A stretch of DNA of 64,000 bases. It comes from Anaeromyxobacter oryzisoli (lineage in GTDB: Bacteria > Myxococcota > Myxococcia > Myxococcales > Anaeromyxobacteraceae). Made by a program: the position numbers and the translations under genes. The notes beneath the pieces were generated by a model that was not told the origin of the DNA, searched no databases, and saw only the letters and a program-made list of their open reading frames with translations. Below are positions 1 to 7,587 of the stretch, piece by piece; position 1 is the first letter of the stretch; each line of letters begins with the position of its first letter. Location: positions 1 to 64,000 of the forward strand of contig NZ_JALCZA010000009.1 of NCBI RefSeq assembly GCF_022690765.1, in the 5' to 3' direction.

Positions 1-650
1 GCCCAGGCGTCGCGGAGCGCGCGCGCCGCGGCGAGGCTCGAGCGGGCGAACGCGACGGCGCGGCGGGGCTCGCGGAGGGCGCCGCCGGCGGCGCGGACCG
101 CGGCGGCGAGCTGCGCGGCGAGGGAGGGCGCGGCGAGCGCCTCACCCAGCGCGCGCACGAACCCGGGGAAGGGGGCCTCCGGCGTGTCGGTCACGACGCG
201 CAGGATCGCCACCGGCACGCCGGCGGCGGCCGCGACCTCGGCGAGGGCGACCGACTCCATGTCCGCCGCGGCCGGGGCGGCGAGCGCGGCCGCGCCGCCG
301 ATGACGACCCCGTCCACCGCGGCGAGGGCGCAGGGCACGGCGCCCGTCGCGGGGCGGAGCGCGCCTCCCGGCAGCGGGACCGGGATCGCCCCGCCGGGCC
401 GGAGCCGGTGCAGGCTGGTCGCGGTGACGACCGCGTGGAGCGGGATCCCCCCGGTCAGCGCGCCGGCGAAGCCGGACGACACCACGAGGGCGGGGCGGGG
501 GGCGCGGCGGAGGCGCGCCGCGAGGGCGCCGGCGGCGCGCGCCGGTCCGACCCCGGTGCGGAGCACCTCGACCTCGCGCGCGGCGGCGCCGGTGAGCCCG
601 CGCCGGCACGCCCTCGCCTCGGTGCGGGTGGGGGCGCAGACGAGGATCAC
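1..650 (-). CDS. hpnG: Hopanoid-associated phosphorylase HpnG (partial, runs off the left edge)
   Basis: A nucleoside-phosphorylase-fold protein. The family is assigned to removing adenine from adenosylhopane to give a phosphoribosyl or ribosyl hopane on the way to bacteriohopanepolyols. The GTG start at 650 overlaps the stop of the upstream gene (GTGA), and the protein begins VILVCAPTRTEARACRRGL. It carries a glycine-rich SSGFAGAL segment, a central DMESVALAEVA segment typical of purine nucleosidase/phosphorylase active sites, and VTDTPEAPFPGF near residues 150-165. About 216 residues lie in the window and the reading frame is open to base 1. It is the last visible gene of the hopanoid operon, and the family call rests on fold motifs plus this context. 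Confidence 0.82.
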   Translation of the reverse strand, partial: MILVCAPTRTEARACRRGLTGAAAREVEVLRTGVGPARAAGALAARLRRAPRPALVVSSGFAGALTGGIPLHAVVTATSLHRLRPGGAIPVPLPGGALRPATGAVPCALAAVDGVVIGGAAALAAPAAADMESVALAEVAAAAGVPVAILRVVTDTPEAPFPGFVRALGEALAAPSLAAQLAAAVRAAGGALREPRRAVAFARSSLAAARALRDAW

Positions 651-1450
651 GCGCCGGGCTCCGCGGCCGCCGCCCGGACCGGCCGGAGGGCGCGCGCGAC
701 GGGGAGGAGCGTCGCCGCGCTCACCGCGGCGCTCGCGAGCGCGAGCTGGCCCTCGCCGACGGCGAACGTCGTCACCGCCAGCATGAACGCGAAAACGCCG
801 GCGTACACCCCGAACAGCCCCCAGGCGAGGAGGGGCGAGGGGCGGCGCCACGGCCCGCGGCAGCCGGGGAGGTGCGTCATCACCTGCTGGAACACCCACT
901 GCGTCGCGGCGCCGACCACGAACCAGCCCACGAAGTTGGCCGCCGTGACCCCGAACCAGAACCCGTCCCCGGGGTACTCGTAGATCCGCCCGAGGAACCA
1001 CCGCTCGCCCCGGAGCGTGGCCGGGTCGATCACCACGTCGAGCAGCATCATCAGCAGCCCGCCGAGGAGCGGCGTCGAGCGGGCGAACAGCCCGGACCAC
1101 GGCGCGCTCCCGCGCTCCTCGCGCGGCGTGCGGATCGCCGCCGCGAGCGCGAAGCTGAAGTAGGAGAGGAAGACGAAGGACAGCGAGTCCCAGAACGGGA
1201 CGTTCGAGATCCACAGCTCGCGGGTGCGGGTCGCGTCGAAGTACGTGTAGAAGCCGAACGGGAACCCGTTGCGCGTCGAGCTGTACTCCGCGGCGAACGC
1301 GATCGCCCAGGTGGGCAGGGCGAACGCGAGCGTCCGCCGGGCGCCGAGGTGGTGGACCGCGAACGCGACGAAGCAGGCGAGGAAGACGTAGACGTAGGGG
1401 CGGTAGACGACCGTGCCCCACAGCAGCCGCAGGAGCTCGCCCGCGGTCAC
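647..1450 (-). CDS. Carotenoid biosynthesis (CruF/DUF422-like) membrane protein, copy 1
   Basis: 267 residues, with no codon difference seen from the copy at 2122-2925. It is a multi-span membrane protein of the carotenoid-biosynthesis family (PF04240 type, including the carotenoid 1,2-hydratase CruF). Family-like features are the EYSSTRNGFPFGFYTYF stretch, WISNVPFWDSLSFVFLSYFS, and LLMMLLDVVIDP. The GTG at 1450 overlaps the stop of the shc fragment, and its own stop overlaps the GTG of hpnG. Because of the duplication it can also be read as the C-terminal half of the long fusion ORF that starts at 2125. The substrate is unknown; its place in a hopanoid operon leaves open a carotenoid or a hopanoid role. 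Confidence 0.8.
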   Translation of the reverse strand: MTAGELLRLLWGTVVYRPYVYVFLACFVAFAVHHLGARRTLAFALPTWAIAFAAEYSSTRNGFPFGFYTYFDATRTRELWISNVPFWDSLSFVFLSYFSFALAAAIRTPREERGSAPWSGLFARSTPLLGGLLMMLLDVVIDPATLRGERWFLGRIYEYPGDGFWFGVTAANFVGWFVVGAATQWVFQQVMTHLPGCRGPWRRPSPLLAWGLFGVYAGVFAFMLAVTTFAVGEGQLALASAAVSAATLLPVARALRPVRAAAAEPGA

Positions 1451-2125
1451 GCCGCCTCCGCGGTCCGCGGCCGCTCCGACCCGCCCGCGGCCGCGCAGAA
1501 CCGCCCGAGCGCCATCAGCGGGAAGTAGTGCCGGTAGAGGTGATACCGGATGTAGAAGTGGCGCGGGAACCCGCGCGGCGGCGAGCTGCGCGGCGAGGGA
1601 GGGCGCGGCGAGCGCCTCACCCAGCGCGCGCACGAACCCGGGGAAGGGGGCCTCCGGCGTGTCGGTCACGACGCGCAGGATCGCCACCGGCACGCCGGCG
1701 GCGGCCGCGACCTCGGCGAGGGCGACCGACTCCATGTCCGCCGCGGCCGGGGCGGCGAGCGCGGCCGCGCCGCCGATGACGACCCCGTCCACCGCGGCGA
1801 GGGCGCAGGGCACGGCGCCCGTCGCGGGGCGGAGCGCGCCTCCCGGCAGCGGGACCGGGATCGCCCCGCCGGGCCGGAGCCGGTGCAGGCTGGTCGCGGT
1901 GACGACCGCGTGGAGCGGGATCCCCCCGGTCAGCGCGCCGGCGAAGCCGGACGACACCACGAGGGCGGGGCGGGGGGCGCGGCGGAGGCGCGCCGCGAGG
2001 GCGCCGGCGGCGCGCGCCGGTCCGACCCCGGTGCGGAGCACCTCGACCTCGCGCGCGGCGGCGCCGGTGAGCCCGCGCCGGCACGCCCTCGCCTCGGTGC
2101 GGGTGGGGGCGCAGACGAGGATCAC
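647..2125 (-). CDS. In-frame HpnG-CruF-like fusion ORF created by the tandem duplication
   Basis: Starting at the second hpnG start (GTG at 2125), the frame runs 184 codons through HpnG, crosses the duplication junction at 1574, reads 41 codons of the shc tail in an alternative frame, and enters the copy 1 CruF-like gene in frame at 1450. It ends at 647, giving 493 residues. The HpnG moiety lacks its native C-terminus. Whether a fusion is made, or translation restarts at the internal GTG (1450), cannot be told. If the duplication is an assembly error this ORF does not exist. Confidence 0.6.
   Translation of the reverse strand: MILVCAPTRTEARACRRGLTGAAAREVEVLRTGVGPARAAGALAARLRRAPRPALVVSSGFAGALTGGIPLHAVVTATSLHRLRPGGAIPVPLPGGALRPATGAVPCALAAVDGVVIGGAAALAAPAAADMESVALAEVAAAAGVPVAILRVVTDTPEAPFPGFVRALGEALAAPSLAAQLAAARVPAPLLHPVSPLPALLPADGARAVLRGRGRVGAAADRGGGVTAGELLRLLWGTVVYRPYVYVFLACFVAFAVHHLGARRTLAFALPTWAIAFAAEYSSTRNGFPFGFYTYFDATRTRELWISNVPFWDSLSFVFLSYFSFALAAAIRTPREERGSAPWSGLFARSTPLLGGLLMMLLDVVIDPATLRGERWFLGRIYEYPGDGFWFGVTAANFVGWFVVGAATQWVFQQVMTHLPGCRGPWRRPSPLLAWGLFGVYAGVFAFMLAVTTFAVGEGQLALASAAVSAATLLPVARALRPVRAAAAEPGA
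1447..1573 (-). pseudogene. Duplicated 3' fragment of shc
   Basis: 127 bp identical to the last part of squalene-hopene cyclase (2922-3048), ending in the same TGA. It has no start of its own and exists only because the duplication junction at 1573/1574 cut into shc. It forms a 41-codon linker, in another frame, inside the hpnG-cruF fusion ORF. Confidence 0.9.
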
Positions 2126-2925
2126 GCGCCGGGCTCCGCGGCCGCCGCCCGGACCGGCCGGAGGGCGCGCGCGACGGGGAGGAGCGTCGCCGCGCTCACC
2201 GCGGCGCTCGCGAGCGCGAGCTGGCCCTCGCCGACGGCGAACGTCGTCACCGCCAGCATGAACGCGAAAACGCCGGCGTACACCCCGAACAGCCCCCAGG
2301 CGAGGAGGGGCGAGGGGCGGCGCCACGGCCCGCGGCAGCCGGGGAGGTGCGTCATCACCTGCTGGAACACCCACTGCGTCGCGGCGCCGACCACGAACCA
2401 GCCCACGAAGTTGGCCGCCGTGACCCCGAACCAGAACCCGTCCCCGGGGTACTCGTAGATCCGCCCGAGGAACCACCGCTCGCCCCGGAGCGTGGCCGGG
2501 TCGATCACCACGTCGAGCAGCATCATCAGCAGCCCGCCGAGGAGCGGCGTCGAGCGGGCGAACAGCCCGGACCACGGCGCGCTCCCGCGCTCCTCGCGCG
2601 GCGTGCGGATCGCCGCCGCGAGCGCGAAGCTGAAGTAGGAGAGGAAGACGAAGGACAGCGAGTCCCAGAACGGGACGTTCGAGATCCACAGCTCGCGGGT
2701 GCGGGTCGCGTCGAAGTACGTGTAGAAGCCGAACGGGAACCCGTTGCGCGTCGAGCTGTACTCCGCGGCGAACGCGATCGCCCAGGTGGGCAGGGCGAAC
2801 GCGAGCGTCCGCCGGGCGCCGAGGTGGTGGACCGCGAACGCGACGAAGCAGGCGAGGAAGACGTAGACGTAGGGGCGGTAGACGACCGTGCCCCACAGCA
2901 GCCGCAGGAGCTCGCCCGCGGTCAC
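2122..2925 (-). CDS. Carotenoid biosynthesis (CruF/DUF422-like) membrane protein, copy 2
   Basis: 267 residues. This copy is directly coupled to intact shc: its GTG start at 2925 overlaps the shc stop as GTGA, and its stop overlaps the GTG of the following hpnG at 2125. Several hydrophobic segments are visible (around residues 14-30, 35-50, 85-105, 125-145, 175-195, 215-245), so it is an integral inner-membrane protein. The family includes enzymes that hydrate the 1,2 double bond of acyclic carotenoids. Here it sits between a hopanoid cyclase and a hopanoid phosphorylase, which is not the textbook gene order. Coupling argues for co-synthesis with SHC. Confidence 0.82.
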   Translation of the reverse strand: MTAGELLRLLWGTVVYRPYVYVFLACFVAFAVHHLGARRTLAFALPTWAIAFAAEYSSTRNGFPFGFYTYFDATRTRELWISNVPFWDSLSFVFLSYFSFALAAAIRTPREERGSAPWSGLFARSTPLLGGLLMMLLDVVIDPATLRGERWFLGRIYEYPGDGFWFGVTAANFVGWFVVGAATQWVFQQVMTHLPGCRGPWRRPSPLLAWGLFGVYAGVFAFMLAVTTFAVGEGQLALASAAVSAATLLPVARALRPVRAAAAEPGA

Positions 2926-4931
2926 GCCGCCTCCGCGGTCCGCGGCCGCTCCGACCCGCCCGCGGCCGCGCAGAACCGCCCGAGCGCCATCAGCGGGAAG
3001 TAGTGCCGGTAGAGGTGATACCGGATGTAGAAGTGGCGCGGGAACCCGGTGCCGGTGAACTCCTCCTCGCGCCACGATCCCGCCGCCGGGCCCGCGTCGA
3101 GCTGGTGCGCCACGAGCCAGTCGACGCCGCGGGCGACGGCCGGATCCGAGGCGGGCCGGTAGGCGAGGAGCCCCATCACGCCCCAGGCCGTCTGCGAGGC
3201 GGTGGACGGGCCCTTCCCCATGCGCGTCCGGTCGGCGTACGAGTCGAGCCCCTCCCCGAAGCCGCCGTCCGGGTTCTGCACCGCCTCGAGCCAGCGGAGG
3301 GCGCGCGCGACCATGGGATCCGTCGCGGGGACGCCGACGCGGGCGAGGCCGTTCAGCGCGTTGGAGGTGCCGTAGACGTAGTTGACGCCCCAGCGCCCGA
3401 AGAAGCTCCCCTCCGGCTCCTGGCTGTGGCGCAGGTAGGCGACGCCGCGCGCGACCGCGTCGTCGTGCACGCCGGCGAGCCCGAACGCCTCGAGGACGCG
3501 TCCGGTCACGTCGGGGCTCGACGGATCGCACAGCGAGTCCATGTCGGAGAACGGGATGTCGTTCAGGTAGGTCCGGTCGTTCTCGACGTCGAAGGCCGCG
3601 AAGCCGCCGTCGCGGTTCTGCATCGACCGGATCCACGCGATCGCCCGGGACACCGCCGCGCCGCTCCGCGACGCGGGGTCCTGCTTCACGAGGCCGATCA
3701 CCACCGCCGCGGTGTCGTCCACGTCGGGGTACCAGGTGTTGGCGTACTCGAACGCCCACCCGCCGGGCTGGCCGCGCCGGTTGTAGACCTTCCAGTCGCC
3801 CCAGTCGTTCGAGAGCTGCTGCGACTCGATCCAGCGCCGCGCCGCGACGAGCCGCGGATCGGCGGGATCGACCCCGGAGTCGAGGAGGCCGACGAGGCCG
3901 AGGATGGAGTCCCACACCGGCGACTGGCACGCCTCGACCCGGAAGCCCTCGGTGTCGTCGATGGAGAACGCCTCGATGGCGGCGAGGGCGCGCCGGACCG
4001 GCTCGGAGTCGAGCGCGTACCCCTGGAGCGTGAGCGCCAGCACGCCGTTCACCATCGGCGGGAAGATCCCGCCGAAGTCCCCGGTCGTCTCCTCGTGGGC
4101 GAGGACCCACTCCTCGCAGGCGCGGAGCGCCCTCGCCCGGAGCGCGCGGAGCGGCGCGATCCCGCGGACCGCGTCGTGGGCCCGGAGCACCACGTCGCTC
4201 CCGTCGAAGAACGCGCGCCAGCCGAGGCCGCTGCGCCGGAGCTCGGCGAGGACGGAGGGACGGTACGGGACCCGCTTGTGCGCGGGATCGAGCCAGAGGT
4301 GATCGAGCAGCGGGCTCTCGGTGGAGCGGCCGCCGGGGAGCGCGTAGACGGGCCGGTGGTGGAACACGATGAAGAGCGGCACCATCGTGGACCGCGCCCA
4401 GCTCGCGAGCCGGTAGATGTTGATGGGGGCCCAGCTCGGCAGGAGGATCACCTCGGGTGGGACGGCCGGCACCGCCTCCCAGGGGAAGAGGCCGAACAGG
4501 GCGAGGTTGATCCGGGTGAACACCCGGACCTTCTCGATCCCGCCGGCGTCGCGGATGAACCGCTCCGCGCGGCACAGCCGCGGATCCTCGACCCCGACGC
4601 CGAGGAGCCGGAGGGCGAAGTAGCTCTCCACCGTCGTGGAGACGTCGCCGGGGTGGTTCCAGGCGATCCCCCAGCTCCCGTCCTCCTTCTGGCGCCCGAA
4701 GAGGTAGCGGACGGTCTGCTCGCGCCGGACCGACAGGTCGAGCCCGAGCGCCTGCCGGAGCATCACGTACTCGGCGGTGATCGTCGTGTTCGACTCGAGC
4801 TCGGCGCACCAGTGATCGCCGCGCCGGATCCGGAACAGGTAGTCCTGGGCGGCAGCGGCGGCGCGCCCCGCGGCCTCCGCGCGCGGGCCGATCGGCGGCG
4901 CCGCGCGCGCGACGTTCTCGGGCTTGCTCAT
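2922..4931 (-). CDS. shc: Squalene-hopene cyclase
   Basis: 669 residues, the normal length for the family. It cyclises squalene to hopene/hopanol as a monotopic membrane enzyme. The protonating aspartate motif DVDD lies near residues 402-405 (YPDVDDTAAV). QW-type repeats are visible, for example QKEDGSWG, QNRDGGFAAFD, QEPEGSFFGRWG and QNPDGGFGEGLD. The N-terminus has the usual RRGDHWCAELESN segment. The ATG at 4931 overlaps the stop of the upstream synthase gene as ATGA, which fixes the start, and its TGA overlaps the next GTG. Its last 127 bp are repeated at 1447-1573. Confidence 0.96.
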   Translation of the reverse strand: MSKPENVARAAPPIGPRAEAAGRAAAAAQDYLFRIRRGDHWCAELESNTTITAEYVMLRQALGLDLSVRREQTVRYLFGRQKEDGSWGIAWNHPGDVSTTVESYFALRLLGVGVEDPRLCRAERFIRDAGGIEKVRVFTRINLALFGLFPWEAVPAVPPEVILLPSWAPINIYRLASWARSTMVPLFIVFHHRPVYALPGGRSTESPLLDHLWLDPAHKRVPYRPSVLAELRRSGLGWRAFFDGSDVVLRAHDAVRGIAPLRALRARALRACEEWVLAHEETTGDFGGIFPPMVNGVLALTLQGYALDSEPVRRALAAIEAFSIDDTEGFRVEACQSPVWDSILGLVGLLDSGVDPADPRLVAARRWIESQQLSNDWGDWKVYNRRGQPGGWAFEYANTWYPDVDDTAAVVIGLVKQDPASRSGAAVSRAIAWIRSMQNRDGGFAAFDVENDRTYLNDIPFSDMDSLCDPSSPDVTGRVLEAFGLAGVHDDAVARGVAYLRHSQEPEGSFFGRWGVNYVYGTSNALNGLARVGVPATDPMVARALRWLEAVQNPDGGFGEGLDSYADRTRMGKGPSTASQTAWGVMGLLAYRPASDPAVARGVDWLVAHQLDAGPAAGSWREEEFTGTGFPRHFYIRYHLYRHYFPLMALGRFCAAAGGSERPRTAEAA

Positions 4932-5890
4932 GGCGTGTGAGGACTCCCCGGCCGCGCGGCGGCCGCGTGGCGGCCCGCGGCGCCGGCGCGCCAGGCGCGC
5001 CAGGCACAGGCCGGGATCATCGAGAGCTTCTCCGACATCGACAGCGCGGCCCGGCGGCCGAACACGTCGAAGCCGTTCGTGCGGATCTTCTCCAAGATCG
5101 CGCCGTACGCGTCGGCGCCGAACTGGAACGAGGCGCGGCCGCGGGCCGTCGCCAGGAGCGGGATGAGGCCGAGCCCCTCCTGGTAGAGGCTGCGGGCGCG
5201 GGCGATCTCGAACTCCATGAGCGCGCGGAACGCGGCGTCCTTCGCGCGGCGGGGCAGGTCCGCGGGCGCGAGGCCGAACCGCGCGAGGTCCTCCTCCGGC
5301 AGGTAGACGCGGCCGTTGGCGTGGTCCTCGCCCACGTCGCGCAGGATGTTCGTGAGCTGCATCGCCGTCCCGAGCGCCTTCGCGTGCTCGAGGGCGCGGG
5401 CCTCCTCGCGGTAGCCGGCGATCGGCGTGATCATGAGGCCGATGGTCCCCGCGACCCGGTAGCAGTACAGGTCGAGCTCGGCGAACGTCCGGTAGCGGGC
5501 CCCCTCGAGATCCATCTCGAGCCCCTTCACGAGGTCGTCGAACGGGTCGAGCGGGATGTCGTACTTGCGCACCGTCTCGCCGAGCACCAGCCAGCGCGGC
5601 TCGACCGTCTCGCCGGCGACGGCGCGGCGCAGCTCGACGAGCATCCGGGCGAGCTCCGCCCGGACCGCCGCCGCGGGCTGGTCCGGCGCGCGCTCGTCCA
5701 CGAGATCGTCGGCGACGCGGGCGAACCCGTACACCGCCGCGATCGCGTCCCCGCGCTCGCGGCCGAGGAGCTTCGCCATCACGTGGAAGGTCTTGCCGTG
5801 CTCGCGCAGGATCGCCCAGCACTCGGCGTAGCCCTGCGCGCGCGCGCTCGCGACGTCGGGCCGCGCGCCGGTCAGCGGTGTCGAGATCAT
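4928..5890 (-). CDS. hpnD: Presqualene diphosphate synthase HpnD-like (squalene/phytoene synthase family)
   Basis: 320 residues. The family condenses two prenyl diphosphates head to head. Both aspartate-rich motifs are present: DDLVDE at residues 61-66 and NILRDVGED at 181-189, with the following GRVYLP. In the HpnCDE route HpnD makes presqualene diphosphate from farnesyl diphosphate; the same fold includes phytoene synthase (CrtB), which I cannot exclude. The position directly before shc favours HpnD. The ATG at 5890 overlaps the preceding stop. No HpnC partner is seen in the window. The C-terminus has a low-complexity Ala/Arg tail. Confidence 0.8.
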   Translation of the reverse strand: MISTPLTGARPDVASARAQGYAECWAILREHGKTFHVMAKLLGRERGDAIAAVYGFARVADDLVDERAPDQPAAAVRAELARMLVELRRAVAGETVEPRWLVLGETVRKYDIPLDPFDDLVKGLEMDLEGARYRTFAELDLYCYRVAGTIGLMITPIAGYREEARALEHAKALGTAMQLTNILRDVGEDHANGRVYLPEEDLARFGLAPADLPRRAKDAAFRALMEFEIARARSLYQEGLGLIPLLATARGRASFQFGADAYGAILEKIRTNGFDVFGRRAALSMSEKLSMIPACAWRAWRAGAAGRHAAAARPGSPHTP

Positions 5891-7587
5891 GCGGCCCCCT
5901 GTCCTCCCCGATCGCCCGGTGATCCGGCGGGCACGCGCGGCGCGCCCGCCTCGGCCCGGGGAGGCGGCGCGGCGCGGTGGCCGCGGCGGCGCGTCCGGAG
6001 CCGGTCGTCCGCGCGCCGGGCGGCGATCTTGCCGGACAGCGCGGCGGTCGGGACGGTGCCCGGCCAGACGGTGAAGTGACCCGCGGCGTGGAGGTTCGCG
6101 AGCGGCGTGCCCGGGTTCGGGAGCGGCAGCGCGTACGGGTAGTTCCGCCAGTTGAGCTCGAACCCGCAGCTCGCCCCGAAGGCGTTCCGCGTGAAACGCA
6201 CCGTGGAGGGCGGGGTGCCCACGTCGAGGTAGGTGACGCGGGCGGCGGCGCCGGGGACGAGCCGCTCGAAGGTGCCGAGCAGATCCTCCGCGACGCGGCG
6301 CTTCAGCCGGCGGTACTCCGGCGGGCGCGGCAGGCCGCGCTCCTCGCGCGCCGTGTCGCCGGTGAGGCCGGTGCCCCAGCCGTCCTGCCAGTCGTGGCGG
6401 GTGAACGCCTGCAGGACGACGGAGGACCGCCCCGGCGGGGCCAGCGCGGGATCGAACATCCCGTGGGCGGTCACCTCGAGGAACGCCTTGCGGTGCGCGT
6501 CCGGATCGGACGGGTCGAGCTCGGTCCGGCAGCCCACGTCGGGGAAGTAGAAGACGTGCGCGGTGCCCAGCCGCTCGCGGAGCGCCTCGGGCGGGAGATC
6601 GAGGCCGACGTACGCCGAGACGAGCGCGTCGGAGTGACGGGCCCGGTCGAGCCGCTCCACCTTGGCGGCCGGGTAACGCTCGCGCCCCACGAGCCGGAGC
6701 GCCTGACGCGGGTCGCCGGTGTAGACGACCTCGTCGGCCTCGAACCGCTCGCCGTGCTGCGTGATCACGGCCTCCACGGTGCGGTCCCGCTGCGCGAGCG
6801 CGGTGACCGTCCGCTTGAAGAGGAACCGGACGCCCCGCGCCTGGAGGCGCGCCACCCAGCCCGCGAAGAACGCCTGGAGCCCGCCCTCAGGGTACCAGTA
6901 GTCATGGGCCCAGAGGTGCCAGAACGCCGAGGCCACGAAGACGTTCATCCGCGTGTAGCCGCAGGTCGAGAGCAGCTCCCGGGCGGCGCCGGGCGGCAGC
7001 TCCCGCCGGTACCAGTCGCCGAAGTCGTCGAGCAGCAGCGTCCGGAGATCGCGGAGGCGCCCGACGACCTCGAGGGCCGACCCGCCGTTCGGAGCGAGGG
7101 CGCCGAGCGCCCACTTGGGCAGCGAGGGGGCGCCGTCGCGGACGAACGGGATCCGGTCCGGCACGAACAGCCGCTGCACCAGCTCCGAGGTGCGCTGGTG
7201 GAAGTCGAACACGCGGCCGAGCGGGCCGGCCGCGTCCGGGTACGCCGCCTGGAACGCCGCCTTCACCTGGGGGAGGGACTCGACCACGGTGTCGAGGCCG
7301 GGCAGCACCAGGCGGTAGCGGGCCCGCCGGAAGGTGGCGAGATCGGAGAGGCCGTACTGCTCGAGGAGCGGGAAGACGATCCCCATGTCCTCGAACGACT
7401 GGCACCCGACGTCGAAGTGGAACCCGTGCCGGCGCATCCCGGCCATGAGGCCGCCGGCCTGGTGGTCGTGCTCGAGCACGAGGACCCGGCGGCCGCGGGC
7501 GGCGAGCTCGGAGGCCGCCACGAGGCCGGCGATCCCGGCCCCGATCACGATGGCGTCGGCGCGCTCGCCCGGGTCGGCGACGGTCAT
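5887..7587 (-). CDS. FAD-dependent desaturase/oxidoreductase, HpnE/CrtI-like
   Basis: 566 residues with an N-terminal dinucleotide-binding GAGIAG at residues 16-21 and the ELAARGRRVLVLEHDHQAGG acidic-end motif. The protein resembles the CrtI/CrtISO branch (FDVGCQSFEDMG and a C-terminal LHAAGHFTVWPGTVPTAALSG FAD segment) and is longer than a typical HpnE. In this operon a likely role is reduction or oxidation of the presqualene-derived intermediate to squalene, but a carotenoid desaturase or isomerase role is equally compatible with the sequence. The ATG at 7587 overlaps the stop of the IPP isomerase gene. Confidence 0.72.
   Translation of the reverse strand: MTVADPGERADAIVIGAGIAGLVAASELAARGRRVLVLEHDHQAGGLMAGMRRHGFHFDVGCQSFEDMGIVFPLLEQYGLSDLATFRRARYRLVLPGLDTVVESLPQVKAAFQAAYPDAAGPLGRVFDFHQRTSELVQRLFVPDRIPFVRDGAPSLPKWALGALAPNGGSALEVVGRLRDLRTLLLDDFGDWYRRELPPGAARELLSTCGYTRMNVFVASAFWHLWAHDYWYPEGGLQAFFAGWVARLQARGVRFLFKRTVTALAQRDRTVEAVITQHGERFEADEVVYTGDPRQALRLVGRERYPAAKVERLDRARHSDALVSAYVGLDLPPEALRERLGTAHVFYFPDVGCRTELDPSDPDAHRKAFLEVTAHGMFDPALAPPGRSSVVLQAFTRHDWQDGWGTGLTGDTAREERGLPRPPEYRRLKRRVAEDLLGTFERLVPGAAARVTYLDVGTPPSTVRFTRNAFGASCGFELNWRNYPYALPLPNPGTPLANLHAAGHFTVWPGTVPTAALSGKIAARRADDRLRTRRRGHRAAPPPRAEAGAPRVPAGSPGDRGGQGAA

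Larger units (their letters stand above)
99..3048. repeat. Exact 1,475-bp tandem duplication (99-1573 and 1574-3048)
   Basis: Two head-to-tail copies of 1,475 bp with no difference that I could find. Each contains the 3' end of shc, the complete CruF/DUF422-like gene and hpnG to the unit's left edge. The match stops at 98/1573 on the left and 1573/3048 on the right, and the junction shows no microhomology. Perfect identity means either a very recent duplication or an assembly artefact; the sequence alone cannot tell which. Confidence 0.95.

Noticed and set aside
142-609. Arg/Pro-rich ORF on the minus strand, repeated at 1617-2084
   Set aside because: Shadow of hpnG in another frame; composition is typical of antisense or shifted frames in 75% GC DNA.
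99-3048. Composite transposon or insertion sequence as the cause of the duplication
   Set aside because: No transposase, terminal inverted repeat or target duplication is present; the unit is simply a stretch of the operon.
3003-4940. 645-codon plus-strand ORF
   Set aside because: Antisense to shc, which has complete catalytic motifs; the plus-strand product is low-complexity Arg/Glu/Pro-rich.
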